Assembly (NCBI RefSeq): GCF_000518805.1
Contig: NZ_JAEH01000001.1
Location: 1 to 64,000 of the forward strand
Source of the DNA: Shewanella waksmanii ATCC BAA-643
GTDB taxonomy: Bacteria > Pseudomonadota > Gammaproteobacteria > Enterobacterales > Shewanellaceae
Direction: 5' to 3'
Length of the DNA stretch: 64,000 bases
Shown piece by piece: positions 45,126 to 54,911 of this stretch. Below the pieces are notes generated by a model. The model saw nothing but the letters and a program-made list of their open reading frames with translations. It was not told the origin of the DNA and ran no database searches. A program made the position numbers and the translations under genes. Each line of letters opens with the position of its first letter. The stretch's first letter is position 1.

Positions 45126-46607
45126 CTATGCTTGCTGAGCAACCTTACGCTTGTTATGGGCGATAATCAGTCCGACTAGACACACAACACCGGTTGCAAT
45201 GCCGACAGGCTGACTCATAGATTGCGGTAAGCCTAAACCAATACCCGCGGTCATAATGTAAGAGACCGTCACACAGGTACCGACAATGGCAGGTAAGCTC
45301 ACAATCCAGTGGAAGGTGCCTCTGTCAAACAAATACTTAGTCGCTAACCAAAGTACGCTTGTAGACAGCAGCATGTTTGAGAATGCGAAATAACGCCAGA
45401 TTAATGAGAAATCAATCTTAGTCATGAAGTACGCAATCACTAGAATTGGCGCAGCCACTAACAAACGGTTGCGAACGCTTTGTGGGATTTTGAACGCATC
45501 AATAATGGTGAGACGCAGCGAACGGAAAGCCGTATCACCTGAGGTAATTGGGAAAATAGCCACGGCAATAATCGCCATAATACCACCAGCAACGCCTAAG
45601 TAAGTGGTCGCAACCTGATTAACAACCAGACCCGGACCACCAGCATCAAGAATACTCTTGAGCTCTGCATAACCACCAGGGAATGCAGCAATACCCGCTG
45701 TAGCCCATACACATGCCACAATACCTTCAGACATCATCGCGCCATAGTAAACCGGACGAACATATTTCTCGTTGGTTAAACAGCGCGCCATGATGGGCGC
45801 TTGCGTTGAATGGAAACCACTAATCGCACCACAGGTAATGGTAATAAATAGCAGCGGCCACACAGGTAATCCATCCGGGTTAGGCGCTAATAGATCACTG
45901 TTATAATGACTGTGGTCAAAATAGGCAAAAATGTCGCCCATTTCCGGCAGTTGTGGCGCACTAATCAATAATGCCACTGCAATTGATGTTGTCATCACAA
46001 TCATCAACAAGCCAAATAGTGGGTATAACTTGGTAATGATTTTATCAATTGGCAATAAAGTCGCTAAGAAGTAATAGCCTAAAATGACCAACACCCAGAA
46101 AACATTATTGGCAAAGATGGTGTTCTCAAAATAATCTAGGTTACTTAGCAGTCCAGCCGGGCTCATAATGAACACCACACCAACGAAGAACAATAGCATG
46201 GCAGTAAAAATCAGCATCACACCTTTAAAGTAAATATTAAAGTAGTGACCGGCAATTTCTGGCAGGCTCTTACCGTCTTCTTTGATGCTTAATACACCTG
46301 AGAAGTAGTCGTGCACTGCACCACCAATGATATTACCCAGTACAATCCAAACTAGCGCAATTGGACCATACAGCGCCCCAAGGATTGGACCAAAGATAGG
46401 GCCAACACCAGCGACGTTAAGAAATTGAATTAGATAAGCTTTGACAGGATGAACTTCGACATAATCGACGCCATCATCAAATCGTTTTTGTGGGGTTTTC
46501 GCGTTGGGATCAATACCAGCTTGACGCTCTACAAATGGGCTGTAGAACTTATAAGCTAGGATCAATAATCCAAGACAGATAAAGAAAATAAGCATTTTTA
46601 TGATCAT
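45126..46607 (-). CDS. CstA-family carbon-starvation transporter (short form)
   Basis: The 493-residue membrane protein has about 13 helices and the family phrases GPILGALYGPIALVWIVLGNIIGGAVHDYFSG and SGFHSTQAPIMARCL. E. coli CstA (about 700) and BtsT are longer pyruvate or peptide carriers; this belongs to the roughly 480-500 residue form. Probable role: proton-coupled uptake of pyruvate or short peptides under carbon limitation. The 400-base upstream gap shows no known operator. Confidence 0.85.
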   Translation of the reverse strand: MIIKMLIFFICLGLLILAYKFYSPFVERQAGIDPNAKTPQKRFDDGVDYVEVHPVKAYLIQFLNVAGVGPIFGPILGALYGPIALVWIVLGNIIGGAVHDYFSGVLSIKEDGKSLPEIAGHYFNIYFKGVMLIFTAMLLFFVGVVFIMSPAGLLSNLDYFENTIFANNVFWVLVILGYYFLATLLPIDKIITKLYPLFGLLMIVMTTSIAVALLISAPQLPEMGDIFAYFDHSHYNSDLLAPNPDGLPVWPLLFITITCGAISGFHSTQAPIMARCLTNEKYVRPVYYGAMMSEGIVACVWATAGIAAFPGGYAELKSILDAGGPGLVVNQVATTYLGVAGGIMAIIAVAIFPITSGDTAFRSLRLTIIDAFKIPQSVRNRLLVAAPILVIAYFMTKIDFSLIWRYFAFSNMLLSTSVLWLATKYLFDRGTFHWIVSLPAIVGTCVTVSYIMTAGIGLGLPQSMSQPVGIATGVVCLVGLIIAHNKRKVAQQA

Positions 46608-47014
46608 CCATACGTTTTAGCGAACGAGGTAACGATTGAGTGTCTTTGAGTTACCTATGCAGGTCAAGTAACAAAATGTTATATCACTTGGCGCGATTTA
46701 TTTTGCTTAAACCGCTATAAATGACTAATACTTTGTCAGCTTCCCAGATAAACCACCAACCATTTACAATAACCGTTCGCTAGCAGACCACGCTAGCTTC
46801 TGTTCACAGCTGCAATCATTGGTCGTTAAATATAGAGTAACAACACTATTGTTTTGTTTCGGCAACAATCGTTACCGACGCCTCAAGCTATCACTAAAAC
46901 TTGAACTCGGCCACATTCAAATCCTGTAAAATGGGCATTGCGCACACCTTGGCAGTAAAAATATCCATTACAGATCACATTGATCGCAAATTCATTTCAA
47001 TACGTAACATTACC
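46608..47014. other. Divergent intergenic region, nothing recognised
   Basis: This holds the promoters of the CstA-family gene (leftward) and the Trp-rich protein gene (rightward). It has a TATAAATGACTAATACTTTG stretch at about 46713 and several AT-rich words. I see no small gene, dyad operator or RNA motif. Confidence 0.35.
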
Positions 47015-47230
47015 ATGAACAAAATATCTCCTAAAAAACTGCTACACAGCAAGTGGACCGCTGTGAAGCCGGTGAATAAAGAAAAGCATTTCTGCGTTGT
47101 AGAGGTTGAATTTGACGAGCAAGGCAATGTGATCCGGTGCCTGATTGAAGCGGTATACAACCAAAACCAATATGACATTCACTGGCGTGACTTAACTAAT
47201 CCGCAAGTTTGGCGTGTCGGTTGGCAATAG
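47015..47230 (+). CDS. TIGR02450-type tryptophan-rich protein
   Basis: The 71-residue cytoplasmic protein reads NKISPKKLLHSKWTAVKPVN, KEKHFCVVEVEFDEQGNV and ends DIHWRDLTNPQVWRVGWQ, the full pattern of the conserved Trp-rich family (TIGR02450) of unknown function. I start at 47015 because the family begins at this Met; reading further left is open but unlike the family, and no strong ribosome site is seen for either. Confidence 0.8.
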   Translation: MNKISPKKLLHSKWTAVKPVNKEKHFCVVEVEFDEQGNVIRCLIEAVYNQNQYDIHWRDLTNPQVWRVGWQ

Positions 47231-47237
47231 CTTGGTA

Positions 47238-47915
47238 TCAAAAATACTGTTTGTCTGAATAATCGAACAGCCAATGGGGTCGATAGACCACCATAAACGT
47301 TATCGCCATGCCGCTAAGCAATGCTTCGGGAAAGCCCAGCAAGGGCATTAATAGCAGATAGTTATCGATAAGGTATTGCCAACTATAAGCTCCGCTAAGC
47401 CACAACCAACTAGACCACATCAAGATATGTATCACGATCGACAAGCCCGCATTAATGAACGCACCAAAAATATAGACAAAAACATGATGCGGCAGTGCCT
47501 GGTAAACTTTGCAGTAAATAAGATAAGCGACAAAAATCGGTAGTGCATAACCCAGCAACCCATACCAACCCACAGCAAACGGGGTTTGCATGACAAACAG
47601 GCAAAAGAACAGTACCGGCAGCAAAATCGCGAGTGTAGCCAACCGCCAACCGAACATCAGCATAAAGGTGACAATGCCAAGAAAATGCACATGAATACCG
47701 GCTGTGATACTGGCATTAAGTAGCCATAAACCGTTAATTGCCAAGGTGCTGAGAAACAGGCGGCTTTGCAGTGCTTTATCACGCTTGAGCTGTAACAACT
47801 CTTCTTTTGGCCATGCCAGCCAAAGCCAAATAGCCAACAGCAGTAGTCCAAGCCACTGACTCGCACTCTAGCTCCAATCAATACTTTGCCAGCGGTTTAG
47901 CAGTAAATTACTCAT
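47238..47915 (-). pseudogene. CbiM/COG3235-like membrane protein gene with in-frame amber
   Basis: The long frame (199 codons from a TTG at 47837) encodes a six-helix membrane protein with HVHFLG and EALLSGMAITFMVVYRP, like the CbiM-type energy-coupling-factor permeases of metal uptake. The same frame continues upstream through TAG at 47868-47870 to an ATG at 47915, reading MSNLLLNRWQSIDWS then the stop, then SASQWLGLLLL into the first helix. So it appears to be a normal gene with one nonsense codon at position 16. Translation restart at TTG 47837 would cost most of the first helix start. A sequencing error is possible. Confidence 0.65.
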
Positions 47916-48135
47916 CACATCCACCACAGCTTTTGTTGCGCATGCCTTAAAGCTAAACTATATCAAGTGATGAACCAATCGTACAAAGGTAGAGGGGTAA
48001 ATACTCTTACCGGCTAGGGCTAACACAGGCAGATACTTAGCTCCCAAGGTTGTGCGCCATATCAGTCTCAAAATCAGCTTCCTCCTCGGTATGACCTGTC
48101 CGAAACCACAATAACAAAACAGTACAGAGGCAGTT

Positions 48136-48165
48136 TAATGGCGCCTAACATCTTAGGCGCCATTA
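48136..48165 (-). terminator. Hairpin after SnoaL lipoprotein gene
   Basis: TAATGGCGCCTAA and TTAGGCGCCATTA pair around CATC with a 13-bp perfect stem, just after the stop of the leftward lipoprotein gene. No long T-run. Confidence 0.65.
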
Positions 48166-48169
48166 AAGA

Positions 48170-49039
48170 TTATAGACCGCCGAATTTGCCGTTACTGTTC
48201 CTCCATTCAGGCCGCTTAGCGAGTGTTTCCATCACATCCCAATGCTCTGCGATCTTACCGTCTTGTATACGAAATAAATCATAGTAACTGGTCGCCTCAC
48301 CGCCAAATGAGCCTTCACTAATTGCCAACACAAAATTGCCTTCGCCTAGAACTTTATGATTGGTAGTGTATTGCATCGTGATCCCTTGCTCAGCCATTGA
48401 CGCCAGCGCCTGTGATAATCCTGATAACCCATCTGCTATCATAGGGTTGTGCTGAATGTAATTATCGCCATCGAAATACTGCGCGAGTTTGTCATATTGG
48501 CCTTTAACCAAAATAGCATCAACAAAATCAGCGACTAATGCTTTATTCTCTATCGTTTTTTCAACATCCACTACTGAGGTTGGGCCATCTATTTGGCTAT
48601 GTCCACTCGGATTTGGACTCGCCGCAATTTCAATAAGGTTATCCCAATGCTCGACAATCAAACCATTTTCAAATCGAAACAGGTCAAACCCTATTTTGGG
48701 CCCAAAGAAATTGTATTCAGTGTGGGTAAATACAAAATCACCATCAGCAAAAGCCCTTACTACGCGAACCTTAGCTGAATCTTTCGGTAAAGATTGTAAT
48801 ACCTCAGCAAATCCAGTAATGCCATCTGCTACTGCTAGATTATGCTGTACATATTTGTTTGGATTAACGTAGTTAATCGCTTGTTGGTCACCTGTTTCGA
48901 TAGCATTGAGTAAAGCGATAGCTTTAGCTTTATTCGTCAGTTCCATAGTGGGTTCCTTATTCTGTTGAGTGTGGCTGCATGCAACTAAGATGCTTAGTGC
49001 CAGCAACCAAATACTGTTGGTTAAAATAAACTTTCTCAT
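48170..49039 (-). CDS. Lipoprotein with two SnoaL-like domains
   Basis: The 289-residue product has a lipobox signal (LSILVACS, Cys about residue 21) and two tandem copies of a SnoaL/NTF2-like domain: NPNKYVQHNLAVADGITGFAE..FRFENGLIVEHWD and FDGDNYIQHNPMIADGLSGLSQ..FRIQDGKIAEHWDV. Single-domain SnoaL-like proteins are common; the duplication within one lipoprotein is less so. Substrate unknown. Next upstream, on the same strand, is an AraC-type regulator gene. Confidence 0.78.
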   Translation of the reverse strand: MRKFILTNSIWLLALSILVACSHTQQNKEPTMELTNKAKAIALLNAIETGDQQAINYVNPNKYVQHNLAVADGITGFAEVLQSLPKDSAKVRVVRAFADGDFVFTHTEYNFFGPKIGFDLFRFENGLIVEHWDNLIEIAASPNPSGHSQIDGPTSVVDVEKTIENKALVADFVDAILVKGQYDKLAQYFDGDNYIQHNPMIADGLSGLSQALASMAEQGITMQYTTNHKVLGEGNFVLAISEGSFGGEATSYYDLFRIQDGKIAEHWDVMETLAKRPEWRNSNGKFGGL

Positions 49040-49120
49040 GGGTTATCCCTGTAGGTGATTACCCTGAAATAGTAGTGAAAACAGTATGAACAGCCTAGGT
49101 CAATCAAGGCATAGAAATGG

Positions 49121-50008
49121 TTAATGTCGAACCTTGTAGATTTTTTTGAACTGAGTCGGTGTTAGAGATGTGTGCTTCTTAAAGAATTTCACGAAGTTAG
49201 TCGCTTCATCAAATCCAAGCAATTCTGCCAACTGTTGAATTTGAATACTATCAATTGATAGTCGTCGTTTAGCTTCTAAAATAATAAAACTATCGATGAC
49301 CTGCTTAGCCGTTTGCTGAGTGATCGCCTTACAAATCTGATTCAATGTTTTGTAGGTTGTTCCTACCCACTTGGCATATACATTGGCATCCCTTGTTTCC
49401 TTATACTTTTCACTCAACAGCTTTATAAATTGCTCATAGTGCTTTATCTGGTTACCGTTAATCTGTTGATGATAAATGGTCGGTTTAGCTTCACCAACTT
49501 TAGTCAATAACGCGGCAAAAAGAACTTGTAGATAATTGTTATTGGCAACTTTAAGCTGATATTCGTTAGCAATAAGATCAATAACTCCCAGTAAAGTACT
49601 GGCCTGCGCACTAGATAATTGGAACTGGGAAAGGTAACTCGTCAACATCGCGATAGGGCTGAATATTCGAATATCGATTGCCGTTGCGACTCTTTCTAAG
49701 TACGCGTCGGTAAATATGATCAACTTTCCCGCGGGCTGATTTTGCATATCAAAAGCGTGAATTTGGCCTCTATTGACTAGAACGACACAGCCCTTGCCAA
49801 CTTGAAAACGGTTAAAGTCGATAAAATGTTCACCCTCGTTGCCGGTAAATAAAATCAGGTTATGAAAATGTACCCGGTGCGGACGATCGACGCATAGTGA
49901 CTTGTTGGTTGCAGCGCGCTGATACAAGCTATGCAGTTCAATAACTTCAAAACCCACTTCAGGTAAAATAGAATCATTAAAGCGAATATCCGGGATAGCT
50001 GTGTCCAT
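49121..50008 (-). CDS. AraC-family transcriptional regulator
   Basis: The 295-residue protein has an N-terminal cupin-like sensing domain (about 20-140) and a C-terminal AraC helix-turn-helix pair (SIQIQQLAELLGFDEATNFVKFFKKHTSLTPTQFKK). I start at ATG 50008, after AGAGAT; an ATG at 50059 would add a hydrophobic leader and lie next to the terminator. Possible target: the SnoaL lipoprotein gene 82 bases downstream. Confidence 0.82.
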   Translation of the reverse strand: MDTAIPDIRFNDSILPEVGFEVIELHSLYQRAATNKSLCVDRPHRVHFHNLILFTGNEGEHFIDFNRFQVGKGCVVLVNRGQIHAFDMQNQPAGKLIIFTDAYLERVATAIDIRIFSPIAMLTSYLSQFQLSSAQASTLLGVIDLIANEYQLKVANNNYLQVLFAALLTKVGEAKPTIYHQQINGNQIKHYEQFIKLLSEKYKETRDANVYAKWVGTTYKTLNQICKAITQQTAKQVIDSFIILEAKRRLSIDSIQIQQLAELLGFDEATNFVKFFKKHTSLTPTQFKKIYKVRH

Positions 50009-50059
50009 ATTTATCTCTACTGCCAGCAACACCCATAGTATAACCATACAGACATGCAA

Positions 50060-50080
50060 AAAGAGCCCCGCGGGCTCTTT
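50060..50080 (-). terminator. Terminator after ABM protein gene
   Basis: AAAGAGCCC and GGGCTCTTT pair around CGC, 20 bases after the stop of the monooxygenase-like gene. Confidence 0.8.
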
Positions 50081-50100
50081 ATCTGTATTAAGTCTCAGAC

Positions 50101-50391
50101 TTATCCGATAACGGTCATTTCATTCAATACAAAACTGGCTACTGCGCCTTCGGTCGCGGCCATATATTGTTGTAGGTGCGTGTTGCCCATATGAGTTTGC
50201 CACAGCTCACGACTTTGCCAGTTCTCGTAAAACACAAAATGTGCTGGATTCTGGTTATCTTGGTGTAAGTCATAATTAATGCAGCCGGGCTCTTTGCGCG
50301 TGGTATCTATCAATTTAAGCAGTTCAGCTTTAACCAGTTCGATGTGCGCTTCTTTAGCAATAATATTGGCAACAATAGTCAGTTGGCTCAT
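50101..50391 (-). CDS. ABM-family quinol/antibiotic monooxygenase-like protein
   Basis: The 96-residue single-domain ferredoxin-like protein has NIIAKEAHIELVKAELLKL, EPGCINYDLHQD and FVFYENWQSRELWQTHM, the hallmarks of the ABM/YgiN family. Members are cofactor-free dimers acting on quinols or similar. It is divergent from the LysR regulator at 50563, which is a likely controller. Confidence 0.85.
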   Translation of the reverse strand: MSQLTIVANIIAKEAHIELVKAELLKLIDTTRKEPGCINYDLHQDNQNPAHFVFYENWQSRELWQTHMGNTHLQQYMAATEGAVASFVLNEMTVIG

Positions 50392-50562
50392 GGGGTTTCC
50401 TTAAACATATCGGTGAGTGACCCCTTAATAGTAGACAAGCAGAACGTGGTGATAAACAGCATAAACTAGGAAACATTATCAAATAATTTTTGACAATGTT
50501 AATTGATAATCTTGTTCGTGACAGCTATAAACACAAGTTAATCACTTTGCACCGAGCTCATT

Positions 50563-51501
50563 ATGTTACTGCAAGATCTGTATATTATCGTCAAAGTTGC
50601 TGAGTTTCGCAGTATTACCGCTGCAGCGACCCATTTGGATATGCGCACAGCCACAGCCAGTGCCGCTGTCAAGCGCGTAGAAAAAAGCCTTGGTGCCGAG
50701 CTGTTCATCCGCACCACCAGACAACTCAAGCTCTCAGCTGCAGGTGAGCGCTATCTCCCTCAGTGCCAACAAGCCATCATCATGCTTGACCAGGCAAAGC
50801 AAAATATGAAAGCTGATATGGCAGTGATTGATGGTGATCTACGCATCGCCATGCCTTCAGACTTGGGCCGAAACAGCGCGAGGCTCTGGCTTGATGAGTT
50901 TATGACACAATACCCAGATTTGAATCTGCGCTGCAGCATAAGCGACAGTAATATTGATTTTTACCGTGATGCTGTTGATATGGCGCTGCGCTATGGCTCG
51001 CCAAACGATGCAAGCTTGTATGGTTTTAAGATAGCTAATGTGCCGCGGGTTTTATGCGCGACGCCCCAGTATTTAACAGATTACGGCACGCCCCATCATC
51101 CAGATGAATTACTTAACCACAATGGGCTACTTTATCAATTGTATGATGTGCTCTATAACGAGTGGCAGTTTACCCAGGGCGAGCAGAAGTTTTTGATAAA
51201 AATGCCTGCCGATCGGGCCTCAAATGATGGCGATCTGGTCAGGCGCTGGTGTCTTGCCAGTAAAGGCATAGCGTTGAAATCCAGTTTAGATATGGCGGAC
51301 GATATTCTTAGCGGCAAGGTGATGACCTTGATGAATGATTACCCCGCAACTCCTACCGAACTGTGGCTAGTTTGCCCTAGTAAACAATCTATCACACCGG
51401 CTATGCGCCTATTGCGCGACTTACTGCGCGCTAAAACCCATGAGCAATTAACCGCCCTCGCTCAGGCGGGCGCGATTGCCAAACAAAACATAACTGACTA
51501 G
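50563..51501 (+). CDS. LysR-family regulator
   Basis: The 312-residue LysR protein has the DNA-binding domain AEFRSITAAATHLDMRTATASAAVKRVEK and the LFIRTTRQLKLSAAGE wing of the large CrgA-like subgroup. The effector domain is about residues 90-300. It is divergent from the ABM gene (170 bases between), suggesting control of that gene and perhaps of the SDR gene downstream. Ligand unknown. Confidence 0.88.
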   Translation: MLLQDLYIIVKVAEFRSITAAATHLDMRTATASAAVKRVEKSLGAELFIRTTRQLKLSAAGERYLPQCQQAIIMLDQAKQNMKADMAVIDGDLRIAMPSDLGRNSARLWLDEFMTQYPDLNLRCSISDSNIDFYRDAVDMALRYGSPNDASLYGFKIANVPRVLCATPQYLTDYGTPHHPDELLNHNGLLYQLYDVLYNEWQFTQGEQKFLIKMPADRASNDGDLVRRWCLASKGIALKSSLDMADDILSGKVMTLMNDYPATPTELWLVCPSKQSITPAMRLLRDLLRAKTHEQLTALAQAGAIAKQNITD

Positions 51502-51694
51502 TGGGGTCGGCAATTGCAGTCTGAGATCTTAATAATGCCAATACGAATCTTAAGATTATCAACATAATCAATAAACTGATTGTAGTGATTGATTTGTTAT
51601 ACCGTTGCGATTGCAGTGCTAAACTCAATACATGAACTAAAACTCAGTTTAGCCTTATTGATAGCCCCACTCAGTGAACAAGGAAATCTGCTTT

Positions 51695-52510
51695 ATGCAC
51701 AAAACTATATTGCTTACCGGCGCCACCGACGGCATTGGCTTAGAAACGGCAAAAGCTTTATTAGCTCTGGGCCATAACGTACTTTTACATGGGCGTAGTA
51801 GTGACAAACTAGCCAAAGTGGCCGCCCAGCTCGCGAGCATTAATAGCGACTTGCAGTTAGAAACATATGTTGCTGATCTATCGCAGATGGCAGATGTGAA
51901 AGCCTTGGCAGAATCGGTTTGCTCAGCCCATGAACATATAGATGTGGTGATCAATAACGCTGGTATTTACGTCACGCAAAACACGGTATCAATAGACGGC
52001 TTCGACATTCGCTTTGCGGTCAATACACTTGCTCCCTATTTACTCACCAAGTTACTACTCCCTATCATGCCAAGCGATGGCCGAGTGGTTAACTTATCTT
52101 CCGCGGCCCAAGCCAATTTTGACATCGACAGCTTAACCTCGCCAAGTCCGCTATCAGACAGCGCCGTCTACGCTCAAAGCAAACTGGCTATCACCATGTG
52201 GTCACGGCAATTAGCACAGACATTAGGCACTAATGCGCCTGCTATCATCGCTGTAAATCCAGCTTCTATGCTTGGCAGTAAAATGGTCAAACAGGCTTAT
52301 GGCGTAAGCGGTGGCGATCTCAGTATTGGTGCAGATATTTTAGTCAGAGCAGCCTTATCAGCAGAGTTCGCCGATGCCAGTGGCAAATACTTTGACAATG
52401 ATGCTGGGCAGTTTCGCCAACCACACGCTGATGTGAATGATACTAACAAAACCAAACATGTGGTCGAAACCATCGAAAATGCACTGCAAAATCTCGCCGC
52501 TATCAATTGA
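51695..52510 (+). CDS. Short-chain dehydrogenase/reductase
   Basis: The 271-residue SDR has the cofactor motif TGATDGIG at the N-terminus, NNAGIY, and a Ser..Tyr-x3-Lys catalytic set in NLSSAAQ and YAQSKLA. I use the ATG at 51695 (AGGAAA eight bases upstream), where the SDR core begins; a GTG seven codons earlier is possible. It resembles retinol-dehydrogenase-like SDRs. Substrate unknown. Confidence 0.85.
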   Translation: MHKTILLTGATDGIGLETAKALLALGHNVLLHGRSSDKLAKVAAQLASINSDLQLETYVADLSQMADVKALAESVCSAHEHIDVVINNAGIYVTQNTVSIDGFDIRFAVNTLAPYLLTKLLLPIMPSDGRVVNLSSAAQANFDIDSLTSPSPLSDSAVYAQSKLAITMWSRQLAQTLGTNAPAIIAVNPASMLGSKMVKQAYGVSGGDLSIGADILVRAALSAEFADASGKYFDNDAGQFRQPHADVNDTNKTKHVVETIENALQNLAAIN

Positions 52511-52693
52511 TTTTTTGGCCACGCCGTGACAATCAATTCACGGCACGGTTCTGTTTGGTATCTGTACGACTAGAGAGCAGTTTCATCTTAGATTATCAAC
52601 AAAATCTATATTCTAATTCCATGCAAACCTAAATTATCAACACAAAACAACACTGATAAACTCATTACCACTATCCACCAACCTGAGTGTCAT

Positions 52694-53569
52694 ATGCGTT
52701 ATCAAGGTAAAGTTTATCGTCCTTGGCCTGAAGCCGAGAGTGTTCTGATTCAAACCACATTGGGCTGCAGCAATAACCAATGCACCTTTTGTAATATGTT
52801 TAGCGACAAGCGCTTTAGTGTTCGCCCACTCGACGCGATCTTCGCTGATATAGACACGGCCAGAGCCACCTACCCTAAAGTGGAATCTATTTTCCTCATC
52901 GATGGCAATGTAATGGCCATGCGCAGTGAATTGTTATTGCAAGTACTCAATAAAATTGCCAGCACATTTCCAGAAATCCGCAATATTGCCATGTATGCAG
53001 GTTTCAATGATTTACGACGTAAGAGTGTTGAGCAACTTAAAGCGATGCATGCTGCGGGCTTAACTATGATTTATACCGGCTTAGAATCGGGCGATGACCA
53101 AGTGCTAAAACAGATCAATAAACAAATGACAGCCGCCCATGCCATTGAAGGAATGGCAATGGCTAAGGCTGCAGGCATCAAAGTGTTAGCATCTTTCATC
53201 TTTGGCCTAGGGGGGAAATTTCGCTCCATGGAACACATTAAGGCAACCACTGACTTGGTGAATATACTGCAACCTGAAGAAATCGCACCAATGGCTCTGG
53301 CAATACAACCGGGCACAGAACTTGAAAAACAAGTCCAACGGGGTGAGTTTGTCATGCCCTCGCCACAGGATATTGTCAACGAAGAGCGTTACTTGCTGGA
53401 GAACTTGGCCGACTTTGATTGCTACTATTGGGGCGACCACGGTAATAACTTGTCACCGATGCGCGGTATGTTACCTCACAATCGCCAGCATTTTTTATCT
53501 AAGCTGGCAATGGCTGAACAACATCATCCCACAATGGGACAAAATGTTATTCAAACCTTTGCATGGTAA
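52694..53569 (+). CDS. Radical SAM protein
   Basis: The 291-residue enzyme has the cluster motif CSNNQCTFC (CxxxxCxxC, an unusual spacing) near residue 25, following LIQTTLG, and an Elp3/MiaB-like barrel (SIFLIDGNVMAM, YTGLESGDDQVLKQINK). The wider family is annotated only as radical SAM protein (COG1032-like without a B12 domain). Substrate unknown. It stands alone, 183 bases after the SDR gene. Confidence 0.85.
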   Translation: MRYQGKVYRPWPEAESVLIQTTLGCSNNQCTFCNMFSDKRFSVRPLDAIFADIDTARATYPKVESIFLIDGNVMAMRSELLLQVLNKIASTFPEIRNIAMYAGFNDLRRKSVEQLKAMHAAGLTMIYTGLESGDDQVLKQINKQMTAAHAIEGMAMAKAAGIKVLASFIFGLGGKFRSMEHIKATTDLVNILQPEEIAPMALAIQPGTELEKQVQRGEFVMPSPQDIVNEERYLLENLADFDCYYWGDHGNNLSPMRGMLPHNRQHFLSKLAMAEQHHPTMGQNVIQTFAW

Positions 53570-53722
53570 ACAGATCGATAGCCGTTTAGTCATCATTCAC
53601 TTAACGGCTAAAAATAAGCAATAGCTTTTAATTATCTCAATTTGACGCCCTACCCGCGATGTTCTAGGTTAAATAGACCACGGCGTAGCCCGTTTCCATC
53701 TACACTGAGTAAAGGAGCCACT

Positions 53723-53962
53723 ATGTTAGGTGAAGACCATTCATTACTTCATGAATTTCCTGAATTTTCAGACAAGATTGCTAGCCAAATGCAGACTGAC
53801 AGTCAATTTGCAGCAGATACCAAACAATACAACGCATTGGATAAAGAAATCCGCGAATTGGAGTTAAACAGTAATCCCATTGACGATGAAGCGATGCACA
53901 AGCTCAAACACGATCGCGCGGTGCTAAAAGACTCGCTTTACCAACGACTGCAAGCAGCCTAA
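53723..53962 (+). CDS. YdcH/DUF465-family protein
   Basis: The 79-residue all-helical protein reads EDHSLLHEFPEFSDKI, then a coiled-coil-like stretch and HDRAVLKDSLYQRL, the YdcH/DUF465 pattern. Function is unknown. I start at 53723 after AAAGGAG; the more leftward open frame has no support. Confidence 0.88.
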   Translation: MLGEDHSLLHEFPEFSDKIASQMQTDSQFAADTKQYNALDKEIRELELNSNPIDDEAMHKLKHDRAVLKDSLYQRLQAA

Positions 53963-54017
53963 ATTAGATAACATTGACCAGCACTGAAACCACCTTGCTG
54001 GTCAATGGTTTTGCTCA

Positions 54018-54911
54018 CTACCGCTCCCAGCTAGGTGTATCACCAAACTCTGTTGCTAAAAAATCAATGAAGGCGCGTACTTTAGGCGCAAGCAATCTTG
54101 AGCTAGGATAAACCGCCCAAATCGCACTGCTAGAAATAAACGGCGTATCTTGCAATACTTCAACCAAATCACCGCGCTGAAGATGACGATAGACACTCCA
54201 TCTCGAATTCATGGCAATACCAACGCCTTGCAAACAAGCATCGCGCAGGGCTTCGCCATTATCGGTACGTAGATTGCTCTGCACTTTCACGCTTGTTTCA
54301 CTGCTACCAAGATTGAAACGCCAATTGTCCATCCCCGCTAAAGTAATGCAATTGTGCAAGCTAAGTTGTTGCGGTGATAGCGGTATCCCAAAACGCTCGA
54401 TATAACTGGGTGAAGCACAAATAATTCGCTCATCTTTAGCAAGCTTTCGTGCAACCAAACTGGAATCGTTAAGCGAGGCATCTCTAATTGCAATGTCAAA
54501 TCCACCCTCGACCAAATCAACAATCGTATCACTTAGCCGCAAGTCCACTTTAATCTTGCTATGTTGCGTTAAAAACTGACTCAATAGCGGCATAATGTAC
54601 ATCCGCCCGAAAGAAGCCGGCGCACTAACTCTTAATGTCCCTTGCGGTACCAAGCTGCCAGCGCCAACCGATGCACGCGCAGCTTCAACACTGGCAATAA
54701 CCTCTTCTGCATGGGGTAAGAAGTCTTGCCCCTCTTCGGTCAAAGACACTTGCCGGGTAGTACGATGGATGAGCCGAATCCCTAATGTTTGCTCAAGCTT
54801 ATTAATATGCGCACTGGCCACCGCCGCCGATAAGCCTAACTCCTTACCCGCCATACTAATGTTTTGCGTGGCAGCCACTCTGATAAAAAGCTTTAAATGT
54901 TCAACATTCAT
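54018..54911 (-). CDS. LysR-family regulator
   Basis: The 297-residue LysR protein has MNVEHLKLFIRVAATQNISMAGKELGLS and LIHRTTRQVSLTEEG at the N-terminus and RVSAPASFGRMYIMPLL entering the effector domain. This belongs to the CrgA/DmlR-like subgroup. No obvious divergent partner other than ppk1, 316 bases away. Target unknown. Confidence 0.88.
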   Translation of the reverse strand: MNVEHLKLFIRVAATQNISMAGKELGLSAAVASAHINKLEQTLGIRLIHRTTRQVSLTEEGQDFLPHAEEVIASVEAARASVGAGSLVPQGTLRVSAPASFGRMYIMPLLSQFLTQHSKIKVDLRLSDTIVDLVEGGFDIAIRDASLNDSSLVARKLAKDERIICASPSYIERFGIPLSPQQLSLHNCITLAGMDNWRFNLGSSETSVKVQSNLRTDNGEALRDACLQGVGIAMNSRWSVYRHLQRGDLVEVLQDTPFISSSAIWAVYPSSRLLAPKVRAFIDFLATEFGDTPSWER

